The notes: generated by a model from the sequence alone, not told the origin. Shown: positions 19,512 through 28,843, counted from the first letter of the stretch. The stretch is 64,000 bases of DNA from Lachnospiraceae bacterium (GCA_024682075.1 JAIKZQ010000044.1:62001-126000), one strand, 5' to 3'. Made by a program: numbers and translations.

Positions 19512-20017
19512 TTTTTCCGCTTTTCCTTCCTGTGATAACTCCTGAGCACAAACCACTCAAGCCTTCTTTTCAGCACTATCTGGATCTCTTCCCTGGGATC
19601 TATCGGCTCAGTGAGGATGGTCTCTATCCCGCATCTGTTTGCTCCCAGGACATCCGTAAAGATCTGGTCTCCTATAAACAGCGTGGAGTCCGCATCAGTC
19701 TCCATAAGTTTCATCGCCTCAAGATATCCCCTTTGGGACGGCTTGTCGGCCTTAAAGATATACATGGAACCCACCGTATCGGCAAAAGTCTTCACTCTCT
19801 CTTCACGGTTATTTGACAAAAGAACGGTCTTAAATCCGATGTATCTGAGTTTTTCGAACAGTTCGATGCATTTGGGCGTTGCAGGCGCGCCGTGTTCCAC
19901 CAGCGTATTGTCGATATCATAAATTATCCCTCTTTTTCCGAGCGCATAATAGCTCTCGTAAGGGATCGAGTAAGCCGATTTTTCTTCTTTTGTGGGATAA
20001 AGATTCTTAAAGCTCAT
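19508..20017 (-). CDS. yqeG: YqeG family HAD-IIIA phosphatase
   Basis: 169 residues from the ATG at 20017, supported by GAGGAG and by the family N-terminus; a start at 20062 is possible but lacks a site. HAD motifs: DIDNTL (nucleophile Asp), LLSNN, KADKPS, and GDQIFTDV. YqeG-type proteins accompany yqeH and shikimate genes in Firmicutes; physiological substrate unsettled. First gene of the aro operon. Confidence 0.9.
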   Translation of the reverse strand: MSFKNLYPTKEEKSAYSIPYESYYALGKRGIIYDIDNTLVEHGAPATPKCIELFEKLRYIGFKTVLLSNNREERVKTFADTVGSMYIFKADKPSQRGYLEAMKLMETDADSTLFIGDQIFTDVLGANRCGIETILTEPIDPREEIQIVLKRRLEWFVLRSYHRKEKRKK

Positions 20018-20047
20018 TTTCTCCTCACATCCACATGAAGTGATAAG

Positions 20048-20056
20048 TGATATAAT
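20048..20056 (+). promoter_or_regulatory. Extended -10 element before the small membrane protein gene
   Basis: TGATATAAT on plus, 36 bases before the ATG at 20092, in the gap to the divergent yqeG; no clear -35 box. Confidence 0.45.
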
Positions 20057-20091
20057 CATCATATGGATCCAGATAAAAAGAGGTAGTGACT

Positions 20092-20445
20092 ATGGAAAAA
20101 AGATTGCTCGATTACATGGCTTATCTTAAAGGCATCTCCGAAAAAGCGGCAGAAGGTGCGCTCACAGAAGATGAGATCGTCATATTAAGGAAACAGGCTC
20201 TCGTGCAGATAGGTTTCTTCCAGCACGAAAGACTTGTTCATCTCATCGTTACAATGACATTTGCCCTCATGACCGTCATGACGCTGATAGGGATCTGCAT
20301 CACGGGATACATGCCCCTCGTTGCCCTCATGGTCTTACTGCTCGTTCTGCTGGTACCCTATATCAGGCATTATTACATTCTCGAAAACGGCACCCAGACT
20401 CTTTACAGATATTATGATTCACTTGAAGAAATCAAATGGAAATGA
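20092..20445 (+). CDS. Small two-helix membrane protein
   Basis: 117 residues, not recognised. An N-terminal helical cytoplasmic part of about 45 residues, two hydrophobic helices at about 47-69 and 71-92, and a short charged end. The ATG at 20092 is preferred over a GTG at 20086 because AGAGG lies 8 bases before it. The gene ends 4 bases before the convergent mgtE stop, with no terminator seen between. Confidence 0.75.
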   Translation: MEKRLLDYMAYLKGISEKAAEGALTEDEIVILRKQALVQIGFFQHERLVHLIVTMTFALMTVMTLIGICITGYMPLVALMVLLLVLLVPYIRHYYILENGTQTLYRYYDSLEEIKWK

Positions 20446-20449
20446 CTCT

Positions 20450-21859
20450 CTACAGGTGGAATATCCTGATCAGCATAAAGTAACACAGTCCGTAATAAAG
20501 TGCGACGCCGAGTATGTCATTGAGCGTTGATATGAAGGGTCCTGATGCTGCGGCGGGATCAACCTTGATCTTGTTAAAGAACAGGGGGATGATCGTGCCG
20601 GTAATGGATGCGACAAGCATTGCGACAAGCATTGCAAATCCCACGCACATGGACACCGTCACCGCATAATTCCATGCATCTCCCTTTGCGAAATGAATAT
20701 AAAATCCCACGACAAGTACCGAGATCAGTCCCAGTATCAGTCCGTTGCCGAGTCCTACTTTCATTTCCTTGAAGACGAGTTTTACCTTATCCGCTGCGGT
20801 AAGGTCCTCATCGGCGATCACTCTTATGGTGACTGCGAGCGACTGTGTTCCTACATTTCCGGACATGGACAGTATGAGTGACTGGAAAGCTATCACGACG
20901 GGTATCGCAGCTATGACGCCTTCAAAAGCTCCTACCAGCGTGGATGTGAGCATTCCCAGCAAAAGAAGTGCTATGAGCCAGGGAATGCGCTTTCTGATCG
21001 AAGCCGATGTCTTCTCATTCAGATCTTCCTCTTCGGAAAGACCTGCCAGCTTAGCATAGTCTTCTCCCAATTCATCATCGACCGCCTCGACGATATCCTG
21101 GGATGTTATGATTCCGAGGATGTGTCCGGCCTCATTAAGGACGGGAATCGAATCTTCGGCGTAATCCCTTATGCGGTCAATGCAGTCCGATACTTTCTCA
21201 TGATCGGTCAGGAAAGGATACGATGTTGCGATCAGTGAATCGAGATCAGTGTAATCTCTTGCAACGATCAGATCCTTAAGATCGATCGCTCCGTAGAACA
21301 CATCCGAGTCATCAGTCACATATATTGTCGATATGTTATCATTTTCTCCGGCCTGTTTTACCAGCTCCCTCATCGCGGAACGCACGTTAAGAGAATTCTT
21401 TATGACGATGTAATTGGTTGTCATGCGACTTCCTATCTCATCATCGTCATAGGACTGGATCATCCTGATCTCTTCTCCGGTCTCTTCGTCCATGAGATCG
21501 ACCAGTTTCTCAGCCGTTTCCTCGTCCATGTTCTCGAGAATGTCGACTGCATCGTCGGTATCCATGTTCTCGAGGAACTTTGCAGCCTGTCCTGCGGGCA
21601 TGTCGGCAAGGAGTTCGTGGGAATCCTCCACATAAGCAAGGATCTCGGAGAATCTCTCTTCGCCGATGAGGCTGAACATTTTCTTTCTGGATTCATCATC
21701 CAGATCTTCGAAAGCTCCTGCAAGGTCATTCTCATGATAATCAGAGAGGCGCTCGGCAATCTCTTCATCGGAAAGGCCGCTCGAAAATAATTCTTTTATT
21801 TCCTGCTCATAATCCCTGTCATCGGATGAAGTTACGATATTTACTTCTTTTTCATCCAT
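20450..21859 (-). CDS. mgtE: Magnesium transporter MgtE
   Basis: 469 residues. A cytoplasmic N domain of Asp/Glu-rich helical repeats (about 1-140), two CBS domains (about 145-270), a plug helix, and five membrane helices from about residue 290. It conducts Mg2+ and is gated by Mg2+ binding to the N and CBS domains. GGAGG is 7 bases before the ATG. The gap to carB is filled by the carB terminator, too short for an M-box riboswitch. Confidence 0.96.
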   Translation of the reverse strand: MDEKEVNIVTSSDDRDYEQEIKELFSSGLSDEEIAERLSDYHENDLAGAFEDLDDESRKKMFSLIGEERFSEILAYVEDSHELLADMPAGQAAKFLENMDTDDAVDILENMDEETAEKLVDLMDEETGEEIRMIQSYDDDEIGSRMTTNYIVIKNSLNVRSAMRELVKQAGENDNISTIYVTDDSDVFYGAIDLKDLIVARDYTDLDSLIATSYPFLTDHEKVSDCIDRIRDYAEDSIPVLNEAGHILGIITSQDIVEAVDDELGEDYAKLAGLSEEEDLNEKTSASIRKRIPWLIALLLLGMLTSTLVGAFEGVIAAIPVVIAFQSLILSMSGNVGTQSLAVTIRVIADEDLTAADKVKLVFKEMKVGLGNGLILGLISVLVVGFYIHFAKGDAWNYAVTVSMCVGFAMLVAMLVASITGTIIPLFFNKIKVDPAAASGPFISTLNDILGVALYYGLCYFMLIRIFHL

Positions 21860-21902
21860 ATGCAGCCTCCTTTCACGCCCAAAAAAACATAATAATCCTC
21901 AC

Positions 21903-21943
21903 AAAAAACCGTACCGGTGTCTTTTCATACGAGACACCGGTAC
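21903..21943 (-). terminator. carB terminator
   Basis: An 11-bp perfect stem GTACCGGTGTC/GACACCGGTAC (21911-21921 with 21933-21943), followed by GGTTTTTTG on the minus strand. Confidence 0.92.
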
Positions 21944-21963
21944 GATATGCATCTCTTCAGTGA

Positions 21964-24900
21964 TCACTTGATCATTGCATGATATTCCTGAAGCGAACGA
22001 ACATGTACGCCTTCTCCCGAAAGCTCTGCCTTGATTCCCTCTGCAGTAGCTCTTGCTCCGGCAATGGTGGTGATGTAAGGGACGTGATGCTTGATAGCAT
22101 TCTGGCGAATGTAGCTGTCGCTGACATCATCCTTCTTGGTGCTGGGAGTATCGACTATGAGGTCGATCTGTCCGTTCTTGATCGCATCCACGATATTGGG
22201 ACGGCCCTCGAATATCTTGTTGATGCGCTCACACTCTATTCCTGCTTCCTTTATCTTCTCGTATGTGGAGCCTGTTGCAAGGATCTTGAATCCGTCATCA
22301 GCGAAGCTCTGTGCAATGGGAAGAAGATAAGGCTTGTCGTTATGGTTGACACTTATGAGCACGGTTCCCGAAAGAGGAAGTTCAGTCTTGGTAGCCTCTT
22401 CTGCCTTATAGAATGCCTTTCCGACATTCTCCGAAAGACCGAGGACCTCACCTGTCGATCTCATCTCAGGTCCGAGAAGAGGATCTACTTCAGGGAACAT
22501 GTTGAAGGGGAATACGGCTTCCTTGACTCCGTAGTAAGGAATGACTCTGTCCTTCAGTCCGGGCACGGGTGAAGGATCACCGGTGATCGCGCTCATCATG
22601 ATCTGTGTTGCGAGCCTTACCATGTTGATGTCACATACCTTGGAAACAAGAGGCACTGTACGTGATGCTCTGGGATTGGCTTCGAGTACATATACAACAT
22701 CATCCTCGATCGCATACTGCATGTTCATGAGACCGATGACATGCATCTCCTTTGCGATCTTTCTGGTGTATTCCTTGATCGTTGCAACCTGCTTCTCTGT
22801 AAGGTGCTTGGAAGGAAGGATGCACGCGGAGTCTCCGGAATGGATGCCGGCAAGCTCGATGTGCTCCATGACTGCAGGAACGAATACATTCTCGCCGTCA
22901 CTGATCGCATCTGCTTCACACTCTGTTGCATTATGAAGGAATCTGTCGATGAGGATGGGTCTGTCGGGAGTGACACCGACTGCTTCAGCCATGTAGACAT
23001 CCATCTGCTCATCATCATGAACCACTTCCATTCCTCTTCCGCCGAGGACATATGAAGGACGTACCATTACGGGATATCCGATGCGGTGTGCGATCTCCTT
23101 TGCTCCGTCGACATCGGATGCCATTCCGGATTCTGCCATGGGGATCTCGAGTCTGTCCATTATGTCGCGGAACAGGTCTCTGTCCTCTGCCATGTCTATG
23201 GTCTCGGGAGTGGTTCCGAGAATGTTGACACCGTACTTCTTGAGGTCAGCCGCAAGGTTAAGAGGAGTCTGTCCTCCGAACTGTGCGATGACTCCGACGG
23301 GCTTCTCTTTCCTGTAGATGCTTAAGACGTCCTCAAGAGTGAGGGGCTCGAAGTAGAGCTTGTCGGATGTATCGTAGTCGGTAGAAACCGTCTCGGGGTT
23401 ACAGTTGACGATAACGGTCTCGTAGCCGAGCTTCTTGAGTGCAAATGCGGCATGAACGCAGCAATAGTCGAACTCAATTCCCTGACCGATACGGTTGGGG
23501 CCGCCGCCGAGGATCATGACCTTCTTGGCATTATCCGAAGCCACGCTCTTGTCTTCGATATTGTAGCTTGAATAGTAATATGCGCTGTCCTTGGTTCCGC
23601 TTACGTGAACGCCTTCCCATGCTTCGACCACGCCTGCTGCCTCGCGGGCATTTCTGATATCCTCCTCGCTGACCTCGCAGATCTGTGAAAGATATTTATC
23701 GGAGAAGCCGTCCTTCTTGGCCTTTGTGAGCATTCCTATCTCGGGAACCTTGCCCTTGGAAGAAGCGATGATCGCTTCCTCTTCCTCCACAAGTTCTTTC
23801 ATCTGCTCGATGAAGTACTTCTTGATCCTGGTCATCTCGTAAAGCTCATCCACGCTTGCACCCTTACGGAGTGCTTCGTACATGATGAACTGTCTTTCGG
23901 ATGTGGGATTCACGAGTTCCTTCATGAGTTCTTCAAGGCTCATCTCGTGGTAATTCTTGACGTAACCGAGTCCGTATCTTCCCTTTTCAAGAGAACGGAT
24001 AGCCTTCTGGAAAGCCTCCTTGTAGGTCTTGCCTATGCTCATGACCTCACCTACGGCTCTCATCTGGGTTCCGAGATGATCGTCAACTCCTTTGAACTTC
24101 TCGAATGCCCATCTTGCAAACTTGATTACTATATAATCTCCGTCGGGAACATACTTATCAAGAGTGCCGTACTTGCCGCACTCGATATCCTTAAGATCAA
24201 GTCCGCATGCGAGCATTGCGGAAACAAGAGCAATGGGGAATCCGGTTGCCTTTGAAGCAAGTGCGGAGGATCTTGATGTTCTGGGGTTGATCTCGATGAC
24301 GATGATACGGTCTGTCTTGGGATCGTGTGCGAACTGGCAGTTACATCCGCCGATGACCTGTACCTTGTCAACGATGCTGTAAGCGTACTTCTGAAGCCTG
24401 TCCTGAACTTCCTGTGAGATGGTGAGCATGGGTGCGGAGCAGAATGAATCTCCGGTATGAACTCCCATGGGATCGATATTCTCAATGAAGCATACGGTTA
24501 TCATCTTGCCGGTCGAGTCTCTTACTACCTCGAGCTCGAGCTCTTCCCATCCGATGACAGACTCCTCAACGAGAACCTGATGAACCATTGAAGCCTGAAG
24601 TCCTCTTGCACAGACTGTCTTGAGTTCTTCGACATTATATACAAGTCCGCCGCCTGAACCGCCCATAGTATAAGCAGGTCTTAAGACCACGGGATATCCG
24701 AGTCTTGATGCGATCTCAACTGCCTCGTCAACAGAGTAAGCAACCTGTGAACGGGCCATCTCGATGCCGAGCTCATCCATTGTGTTCTTGAACTCGATCC
24801 TGTCCTCGCCTCTTTCGATTGCATCGACCTGAACGCCTATGACTTGGACGCCGTACTTATCGAGAACGCCTTCCTTTGCAAGCTCTGAACAGAGATTGAG

Positions 24901-25182
24901 TCCCGACTGTCCTCCGAGATTGGGAAGAAGTGCATCGGGACGCTCTTTTTCGATGATCTGTGTAAGTCTCTTGACATTAAGAGGCTCTATATAGGTGACA
25001 TCCGCTGTCTCCGTATCGGTCATGATGGTCGCGGGATTTGAGTTGACCAGGATTATCTCATAGCCGAGCTTTCTGAGTGCCTTGCAGGCCTGTGTGCCGG
25101 AATAGTCGAATTCACACGCCTGACCGATGATGATCGGACCCGAACCGATGATCAGGATGCGATGGATGTCATTTCTTTTCAT
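21964..25182 (-). CDS. carB: Carbamoyl phosphate synthase large subunit
   Basis: 1072 residues, full length. It makes carbamoyl phosphate from bicarbonate, ammonia from the CarA glutaminase and two ATP, feeding arginine and pyrimidine synthesis. Two homologous ATP-grasp halves (about 1-400 and 555-935) flank an oligomerisation region, and an MGS-like allosteric domain is at the end. ILIIGSGPI and MILGGGPNRIGQG mark the two halves. No carA is adjacent in this window, which is unusual. It has its own promoter and terminator. Confidence 0.97.
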   Translation of the reverse strand: MKRNDIHRILIIGSGPIIIGQACEFDYSGTQACKALRKLGYEIILVNSNPATIMTDTETADVTYIEPLNVKRLTQIIEKERPDALLPNLGGQSGLNLCSELAKEGVLDKYGVQVIGVQVDAIERGEDRIEFKNTMDELGIEMARSQVAYSVDEAVEIASRLGYPVVLRPAYTMGGSGGGLVYNVEELKTVCARGLQASMVHQVLVEESVIGWEELELEVVRDSTGKMITVCFIENIDPMGVHTGDSFCSAPMLTISQEVQDRLQKYAYSIVDKVQVIGGCNCQFAHDPKTDRIIVIEINPRTSRSSALASKATGFPIALVSAMLACGLDLKDIECGKYGTLDKYVPDGDYIVIKFARWAFEKFKGVDDHLGTQMRAVGEVMSIGKTYKEAFQKAIRSLEKGRYGLGYVKNYHEMSLEELMKELVNPTSERQFIMYEALRKGASVDELYEMTRIKKYFIEQMKELVEEEEAIIASSKGKVPEIGMLTKAKKDGFSDKYLSQICEVSEEDIRNAREAAGVVEAWEGVHVSGTKDSAYYYSSYNIEDKSVASDNAKKVMILGGGPNRIGQGIEFDYCCVHAAFALKKLGYETVIVNCNPETVSTDYDTSDKLYFEPLTLEDVLSIYRKEKPVGVIAQFGGQTPLNLAADLKKYGVNILGTTPETIDMAEDRDLFRDIMDRLEIPMAESGMASDVDGAKEIAHRIGYPVMVRPSYVLGGRGMEVVHDDEQMDVYMAEAVGVTPDRPILIDRFLHNATECEADAISDGENVFVPAVMEHIELAGIHSGDSACILPSKHLTEKQVATIKEYTRKIAKEMHVIGLMNMQYAIEDDVVYVLEANPRASRTVPLVSKVCDINMVRLATQIMMSAITGDPSPVPGLKDRVIPYYGVKEAVFPFNMFPEVDPLLGPEMRSTGEVLGLSENVGKAFYKAEEATKTELPLSGTVLISVNHNDKPYLLPIAQSFADDGFKILATGSTYEKIKEAGIECERINKIFEGRPNIVDAIKNGQIDLIVDTPSTKKDDVSDSYIRQNAIKHHVPYITTIAGARATAEGIKAELSGEGVHVRSLQEYHAMIK

Positions 25183-25233
25183 ATCGAAGCTTCCTTTCTA
25201 AAAACAAAGGGCATCTGTGCCCATATCTGAAAC

Positions 25234-25263
25234 ATTTTACCACAACGGTACTTTTTTCTTCAA
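25234..25263 (-). promoter_or_regulatory. carB promoter
   Basis: TTGAAG (25263-25258), 18 bases, TAAAAT (25239-25234) on the minus strand, with TGTGG before the -10. The leader of about 45 bases contains a GGGCA/TGCCC hairpin. Confidence 0.65.
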
Positions 25264-25287
25264 GAATAATTGCCGCTCCCTTTTTGC

Positions 25288-25324
25288 TGATTTATGGTCA
25301 GTTTCTGCCAAGAAGACATATGGT
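25288..25324. repeat. 37-bp direct repeat, distal copy (putative att site)
   Basis: Identical over all 37 bases to 27021-27057. It reproduces the last 9 codons of rlmD including the stop, plus 10 bases after the stop, but is detached from the gene. Sequence on both sides differs from that around the other copy. Confidence 0.9.
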
Positions 25325-25435
25325 TTTGAGTTTCGATCCAATAATATTTTTATCAGCATTTCCAACACCATGGTATCTTGTTATTAAACACGGTTCTCCC
25401 ATAAGATGAACAAAAGTCAGCTTTCCGATTCTTTA

Positions 25436-26110
25436 TCATTCACCATTATTCGCATATTCACGTCGCATTGTATAGCACAGAGGTCTTTGTGGTATAAGGG
25501 CAAAGCCTTCCTCAGTTTTGACTATGCTAAACCCGAATTTTTTATACACACTAATAGCATGAGCATTATCAGCTAAAACAGTCAATTCATACGTCTGAGA
25601 ACCTTGTTCAAAAATAAAACTCTCTAATATCTTACTTCCTATGCCGGTTCTTCTTTTATTTTCCGAAACGCAAACATTAATTATTGATACTGTATTATTA
25701 TTATCCGTTGAATCGGCATAACAATACTCAACGTATTCTTTTCTAACAAGTTCAATATTATTTTTATCTAAAATAATGCCTTTTTTTTCTGCAATTTCTA
25801 TAATATATTTAGGATCCCAATTCAGTTTACCTTTATACCAAAGAATAAGCGCAATTATTCTCCCTCTCTCTTCAAGAACATAAAGGTTATCCTTTGAAAA
25901 CATTTCATCTTTTTTGCATTCAAAAACTTCTGAGAGTATACTAATAGCGCACTGAATTCCTTCATCCCCATATCCAAAAATCGCAGGATAAATATACGGG
26001 TCAGTTTGATATATCAATCTTGCAATATCCGCATACTGCTCGATAGATAGCATTTCATCTGCAGAAATATTTCGACATCGTATTATAGAATTGTTTTTTG
26101 TTTCTTCCAT
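25436..26110 (-). CDS. GNAT family N-acetyltransferase
   Basis: 224 residues. The C-terminal half has the acetyl-CoA loop at residues 153-158 (RRTGIG) after the strand SIINVCVSE, and AISVYKKFGF near residue 190. The N-terminal 120 residues are a variant arm with a YPAIFGYGDEG segment. Substrate unknown. Base composition is far lower in GC than neighbours, with many A/T-ending codons, suggesting transfer. It follows the membrane protein gene at 26122 by 11 bases, so the two are probably co-expressed within the islet. Confidence 0.85.
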   Translation of the reverse strand: MEETKNNSIIRCRNISADEMLSIEQYADIARLIYQTDPYIYPAIFGYGDEGIQCAISILSEVFECKKDEMFSKDNLYVLEERGRIIALILWYKGKLNWDPKYIIEIAEKKGIILDKNNIELVRKEYVEYCYADSTDNNNTVSIINVCVSENKRRTGIGSKILESFIFEQGSQTYELTVLADNAHAISVYKKFGFSIVKTEEGFALIPQRPLCYTMRREYANNGE

Positions 26111-26121
26111 GCATCACCCCA

Positions 26122-26805
26122 TCATTTCGAACAATATTTTTCAAATTCTTTATACTTACTTAATTCCCTCATTACATTTTGGTTTTTACAATCGTCTTTT
26201 GGAAAACCAAGCCCTTTTTCCTTTCTATAATTCACCCAGATCTTATACAACAAAAAGCAGCCTCTGTAATAATCTGCAAAAGGGAAGATTTCTTTTTCTT
26301 GGACTTCTACATTATCTATAATCATAAAAAATCTGTAAGCCATTAAATTGTCAATGTAATCCAAGTCCAAAACGCCTGTTAAAACCAAAGGTGCCATACT
26401 CTCAATATAAACTAGATAGTTAATAAACTTATGGCGGTTTTCAACTGTTAGTATTTCTCTTGGTTCATCGTCATAATATGCTTGATTTTCAAGCAATTGT
26501 TCAACTTCAACCATATTATTATCCTGAATGAACGCTTGATTATACTGTAGTGCGAATGTTGCTTCTTCTATATCATTCTGATGACGCTCAGTTTGTTCTC
26601 CCAGTTTTAACTGATATAGTACAAGTCCCGTTGCAATGGTCGCAATTATTCCCTCCACCAAGCTAATGGTGTAATTTACCACGCTTTCACTTTTTATTAC
26701 ACTAAGAAGCGTTGAGGTGACTATTGCAGATACTGTCATAGAAATAATCAGGACAAGCATTGAAATAAGAATATACTTTTTTATTGATGTTTTGTGTTTA
26801 TTCAT
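26122..26805 (-). CDS. Two-TM membrane protein of the islet
   Basis: 227 residues from the ATG at 26805, chosen for GGGAGG four bases upstream. Two membrane helices (about 12-33 and 40-62) precede a helical cytoplasmic domain whose layout (NQAFIQDNN, then KFINYLVYIESMA and YRGCFLLYKIW) resembles DUF4760-type small membrane proteins; this is a weak resemblance. Very AT-rich. Function unknown; proteins of this shape are frequent in accessory regions. Confidence 0.7.
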   Translation of the reverse strand: MNKHKTSIKKYILISMLVLIISMTVSAIVTSTLLSVIKSESVVNYTISLVEGIIATIATGLVLYQLKLGEQTERHQNDIEEATFALQYNQAFIQDNNMVEVEQLLENQAYYDDEPREILTVENRHKFINYLVYIESMAPLVLTGVLDLDYIDNLMAYRFFMIIDNVEVQEKEIFPFADYYRGCFLLYKIWVNYRKEKGLGFPKDDCKNQNVMRELSKYKEFEKYCSK

Positions 26806-27020
26806 TTTTCCTCCCGATTTAGTCATAATCATATGTCAGCGTGAAAATTTAAATCATTATCAATATTTTTACAATTGCTTATTCACTCATTTTCACGGAC
26901 AAATATAACAAATCTCATACTTCTGAATAGATATTGAAACATGTTTTCTATGTTCATTCTGCCTTCTTCTCCGAATTCTTTATTATGCAATGATTCTCTT
27001 AATCAAGTACAATTGTATTA

Positions 27021-27057
27021 TGATTTATGGTCAGTTTCTGCCAAGAAGACATATGGT
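27021..27057. repeat. 37-bp direct repeat, gene-proximal copy (putative att site)
   Basis: Spans the last 27 bases of rlmD (27031-27057, stop included) and 10 bases beyond. Identical to 25288-25324. Confidence 0.9.
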
Positions 27058-28437
27058 CTCGACTTCCTTGGTCCAGGGGAACTGGTTAACACAGGCAAGG
27101 CGCTTGATGCGGTATCCGGCGTCCATGACAGGTCCCAGATCTCTTTCAAGCGAAGTCGGCTTGCATGAGATGTAGACTATGTGATCGACACCGTGATCAA
27201 GTATCTTGGGGAGTGCCTTGGGATGTATCCCGTCACGCGGAGGATCCAGGATGATGATGTCGGGCTTATCTTCTATCTCATCTATTACCTTCAGGACATC
27301 CCCACATATGAACTCGCAATTTGCTATGCCGTTCTCGGATGCATTCTTCCTTGCGGCCGCTACGGCTTCCTCAACAATCTCAACGCCCACTACCTTTGAT
27401 GCGTTTCTCGCCGCGATCTGTGCAATCGTGCCGGTTCCGGAATACAGGTCAAATACGGTCTTGCCGTCTGCACCCTCACCGCACATGGACACATAATCCC
27501 TGACAAGCGAGTACAGCACCTCCGCGCTGTATGTATTGGTCTGGAAAAACGAAAACGGACCGATCCTGAAATTCAGGTCAAGAAGAGTCTCATTTATATG
27601 ATCCGTGCCGTATAGGATCTCACATCTGTCGGGAATGACGGCATCTGACAAAGAATCGCATATTATGTGAATGATCCCCTTAAGGCTTCCATCAAGGCTG
27701 AGGCTTTTTAATTCTTCGCAGTATCCTTCAAGCAGAGCAGTATCATCAAATCCCGCGGCAGCCCCGGATGCGGTGACCGGACATACCAGCATTTCGCCCG
27801 TATGTGCCGCCTTCCTGACAAGCAGATTGCGCAGATAGCCCGTGTGATCCTTCTTGCGGTAAAAGGGAGTATTCTCTTTCCTGAAATAATCCCTCGTAGC
27901 CGATATCAGCTTTCTGTAATCTTCGTCAACTATCCTGCAGTCACACGCATCGAGCACGTCATGAAATGCTCCTCTTTTGTGAAGACCGACATTAAGAGGG
28001 CCGTCTATGCGGTCGTTGCCGAAGGAAAATTCCATCTTGTTGCGGTATCCGTACTTGACCGGAGAATCCTTTATTCCGTCCCATACAGGTTCTTCGCCGA
28101 AAAGACGCGTGCTTTCAGAGATCCTGGAAGAAAGCAGTCTGAGGATCTGCTCGCCCTTGATGCGGGCTTCCTCCTCATCACGCAAAGAAAGATATGCACA
28201 CCCTCCGCATTCTCCGAAGTGTGCGCATATCTCATTCGTCTCAAGTTCGCTTCTTTCAAGAACTTCAACAAGAGTGCCTTCCGCACTCCCATTACGGCTT
28301 CTGCCTATTCGTACAGATACCTTCTGCCCGGGCAGGGCATTCTTGACGCTGACGATCCCCTCTTCGCACTCCACGCGTGCCTTGCAGGGATAATCACAGC
28401 GTATCGCCCTTCCGGTGACGAGCTGACCTCTTTTCAT
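27031..28437 (-). CDS. rlmD: 23S rRNA (uracil-C5) methyltransferase, RlmD/RumA type
   Basis: 468 residues. An N-terminal TRAM-like domain, Fe-S cysteines Cys71, Cys77 and Cys80 (CAHFGECGGC) with a fourth further on, then a SAM-binding Rossmann domain with DLYSGTGT, ILDPPRDG, and the catalytic Cys in YISCKP. It methylates uracil in rRNA; U1939 is the likely target but paralogues (RlmCD) act elsewhere. It starts 2 bases after the 115-residue gene. Its 3' end forms one of the 37-bp repeats and appears to be an integration site. Confidence 0.92.
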   Translation of the reverse strand: MKRGQLVTGRAIRCDYPCKARVECEEGIVSVKNALPGQKVSVRIGRSRNGSAEGTLVEVLERSELETNEICAHFGECGGCAYLSLRDEEEARIKGEQILRLLSSRISESTRLFGEEPVWDGIKDSPVKYGYRNKMEFSFGNDRIDGPLNVGLHKRGAFHDVLDACDCRIVDEDYRKLISATRDYFRKENTPFYRKKDHTGYLRNLLVRKAAHTGEMLVCPVTASGAAAGFDDTALLEGYCEELKSLSLDGSLKGIIHIICDSLSDAVIPDRCEILYGTDHINETLLDLNFRIGPFSFFQTNTYSAEVLYSLVRDYVSMCGEGADGKTVFDLYSGTGTIAQIAARNASKVVGVEIVEEAVAAARKNASENGIANCEFICGDVLKVIDEIEDKPDIIILDPPRDGIHPKALPKILDHGVDHIVYISCKPTSLERDLGPVMDAGYRIKRLACVNQFPWTKEVETICLLGRN

Positions 28438-28439
28438 GA

Positions 28440-28787
28440 TCAGCTGTCAGCTTCGTCTGCAAAGAAGTCTTCGTCCTCGAATTCATCATCCTCGAACTCG
28501 TCATCAAAGTCCTCAAGATAATCGGGGCTGAAATGACGATATACGAGATAACCTACTATGCATCCGATGGCAATGATGCCTACGATGGAGAGAATGACGA
28601 GTCCGATGTGGGACTTCTTCTCATCTTCTTCCTCGTCGGCTGCCTTAGCCATGAAATTACCCAATCCTGCAGCTGCAGCAAGTTCTGCAACCCTGGCAGC
28701 CTGTGAACCGCCGAATTCCTTGATCTGATCGAGATCGATACCGATCTTGCTCTTAATGTCTTTCTTGCAGCATCCCTTACAACTCAT
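28440..28787 (-). CDS. Small single-TM protein with Cys-rich start and acidic tail
   Basis: 115 residues. The N-terminus is SCKGCCKKD, then a helical Ala-rich part, one membrane helix at about 62-84, and a C-terminal tail in which most residues are Asp, Glu or Phe. Not recognised. It lies between pcrA (57 bases upstream) and rlmD (2 bases downstream), probably in the same transcript. Confidence 0.72.
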   Translation of the reverse strand: MSCKGCCKKDIKSKIGIDLDQIKEFGGSQAARVAELAAAAGLGNFMAKAADEEEDEKKSHIGLVILSIVGIIAIGCIVGYLVYRHFSPDYLEDFDDEFEDDEFEDEDFFADEADS

Positions 28788-28843
28788 ATGATCCGCCTTT
28801 CCAAATCAAAGTTCATATAATGAAAAATGCTCCATATAGTATA

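Larger units (their letters stand above)
25288..27057. mobile_element. Putative integrated islet at the 3' end of rlmD
   Basis: About 1.73 kb between two identical 37-bp repeats, markedly more AT-rich than its surroundings, carrying two genes on the minus strand and no integrase, transposase or inverted termini. The arrangement matches site-specific integration into the 3' end of a conserved gene with restoration of the reading frame. Could be a degraded integrative element or a cargo module mobilised in trans. Confidence 0.6.

Noticed and set aside
21860..21963. M-box magnesium riboswitch before mgtE
   Set aside because: The gap is only 104 bases and largely filled by the carB terminator; no M-box landmarks seen.
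25436..27020. Small prophage or insertion sequence in the islet
   Set aside because: No integrase, transposase, phage gene or terminal inverted repeat is present; only direct repeats support mobility.
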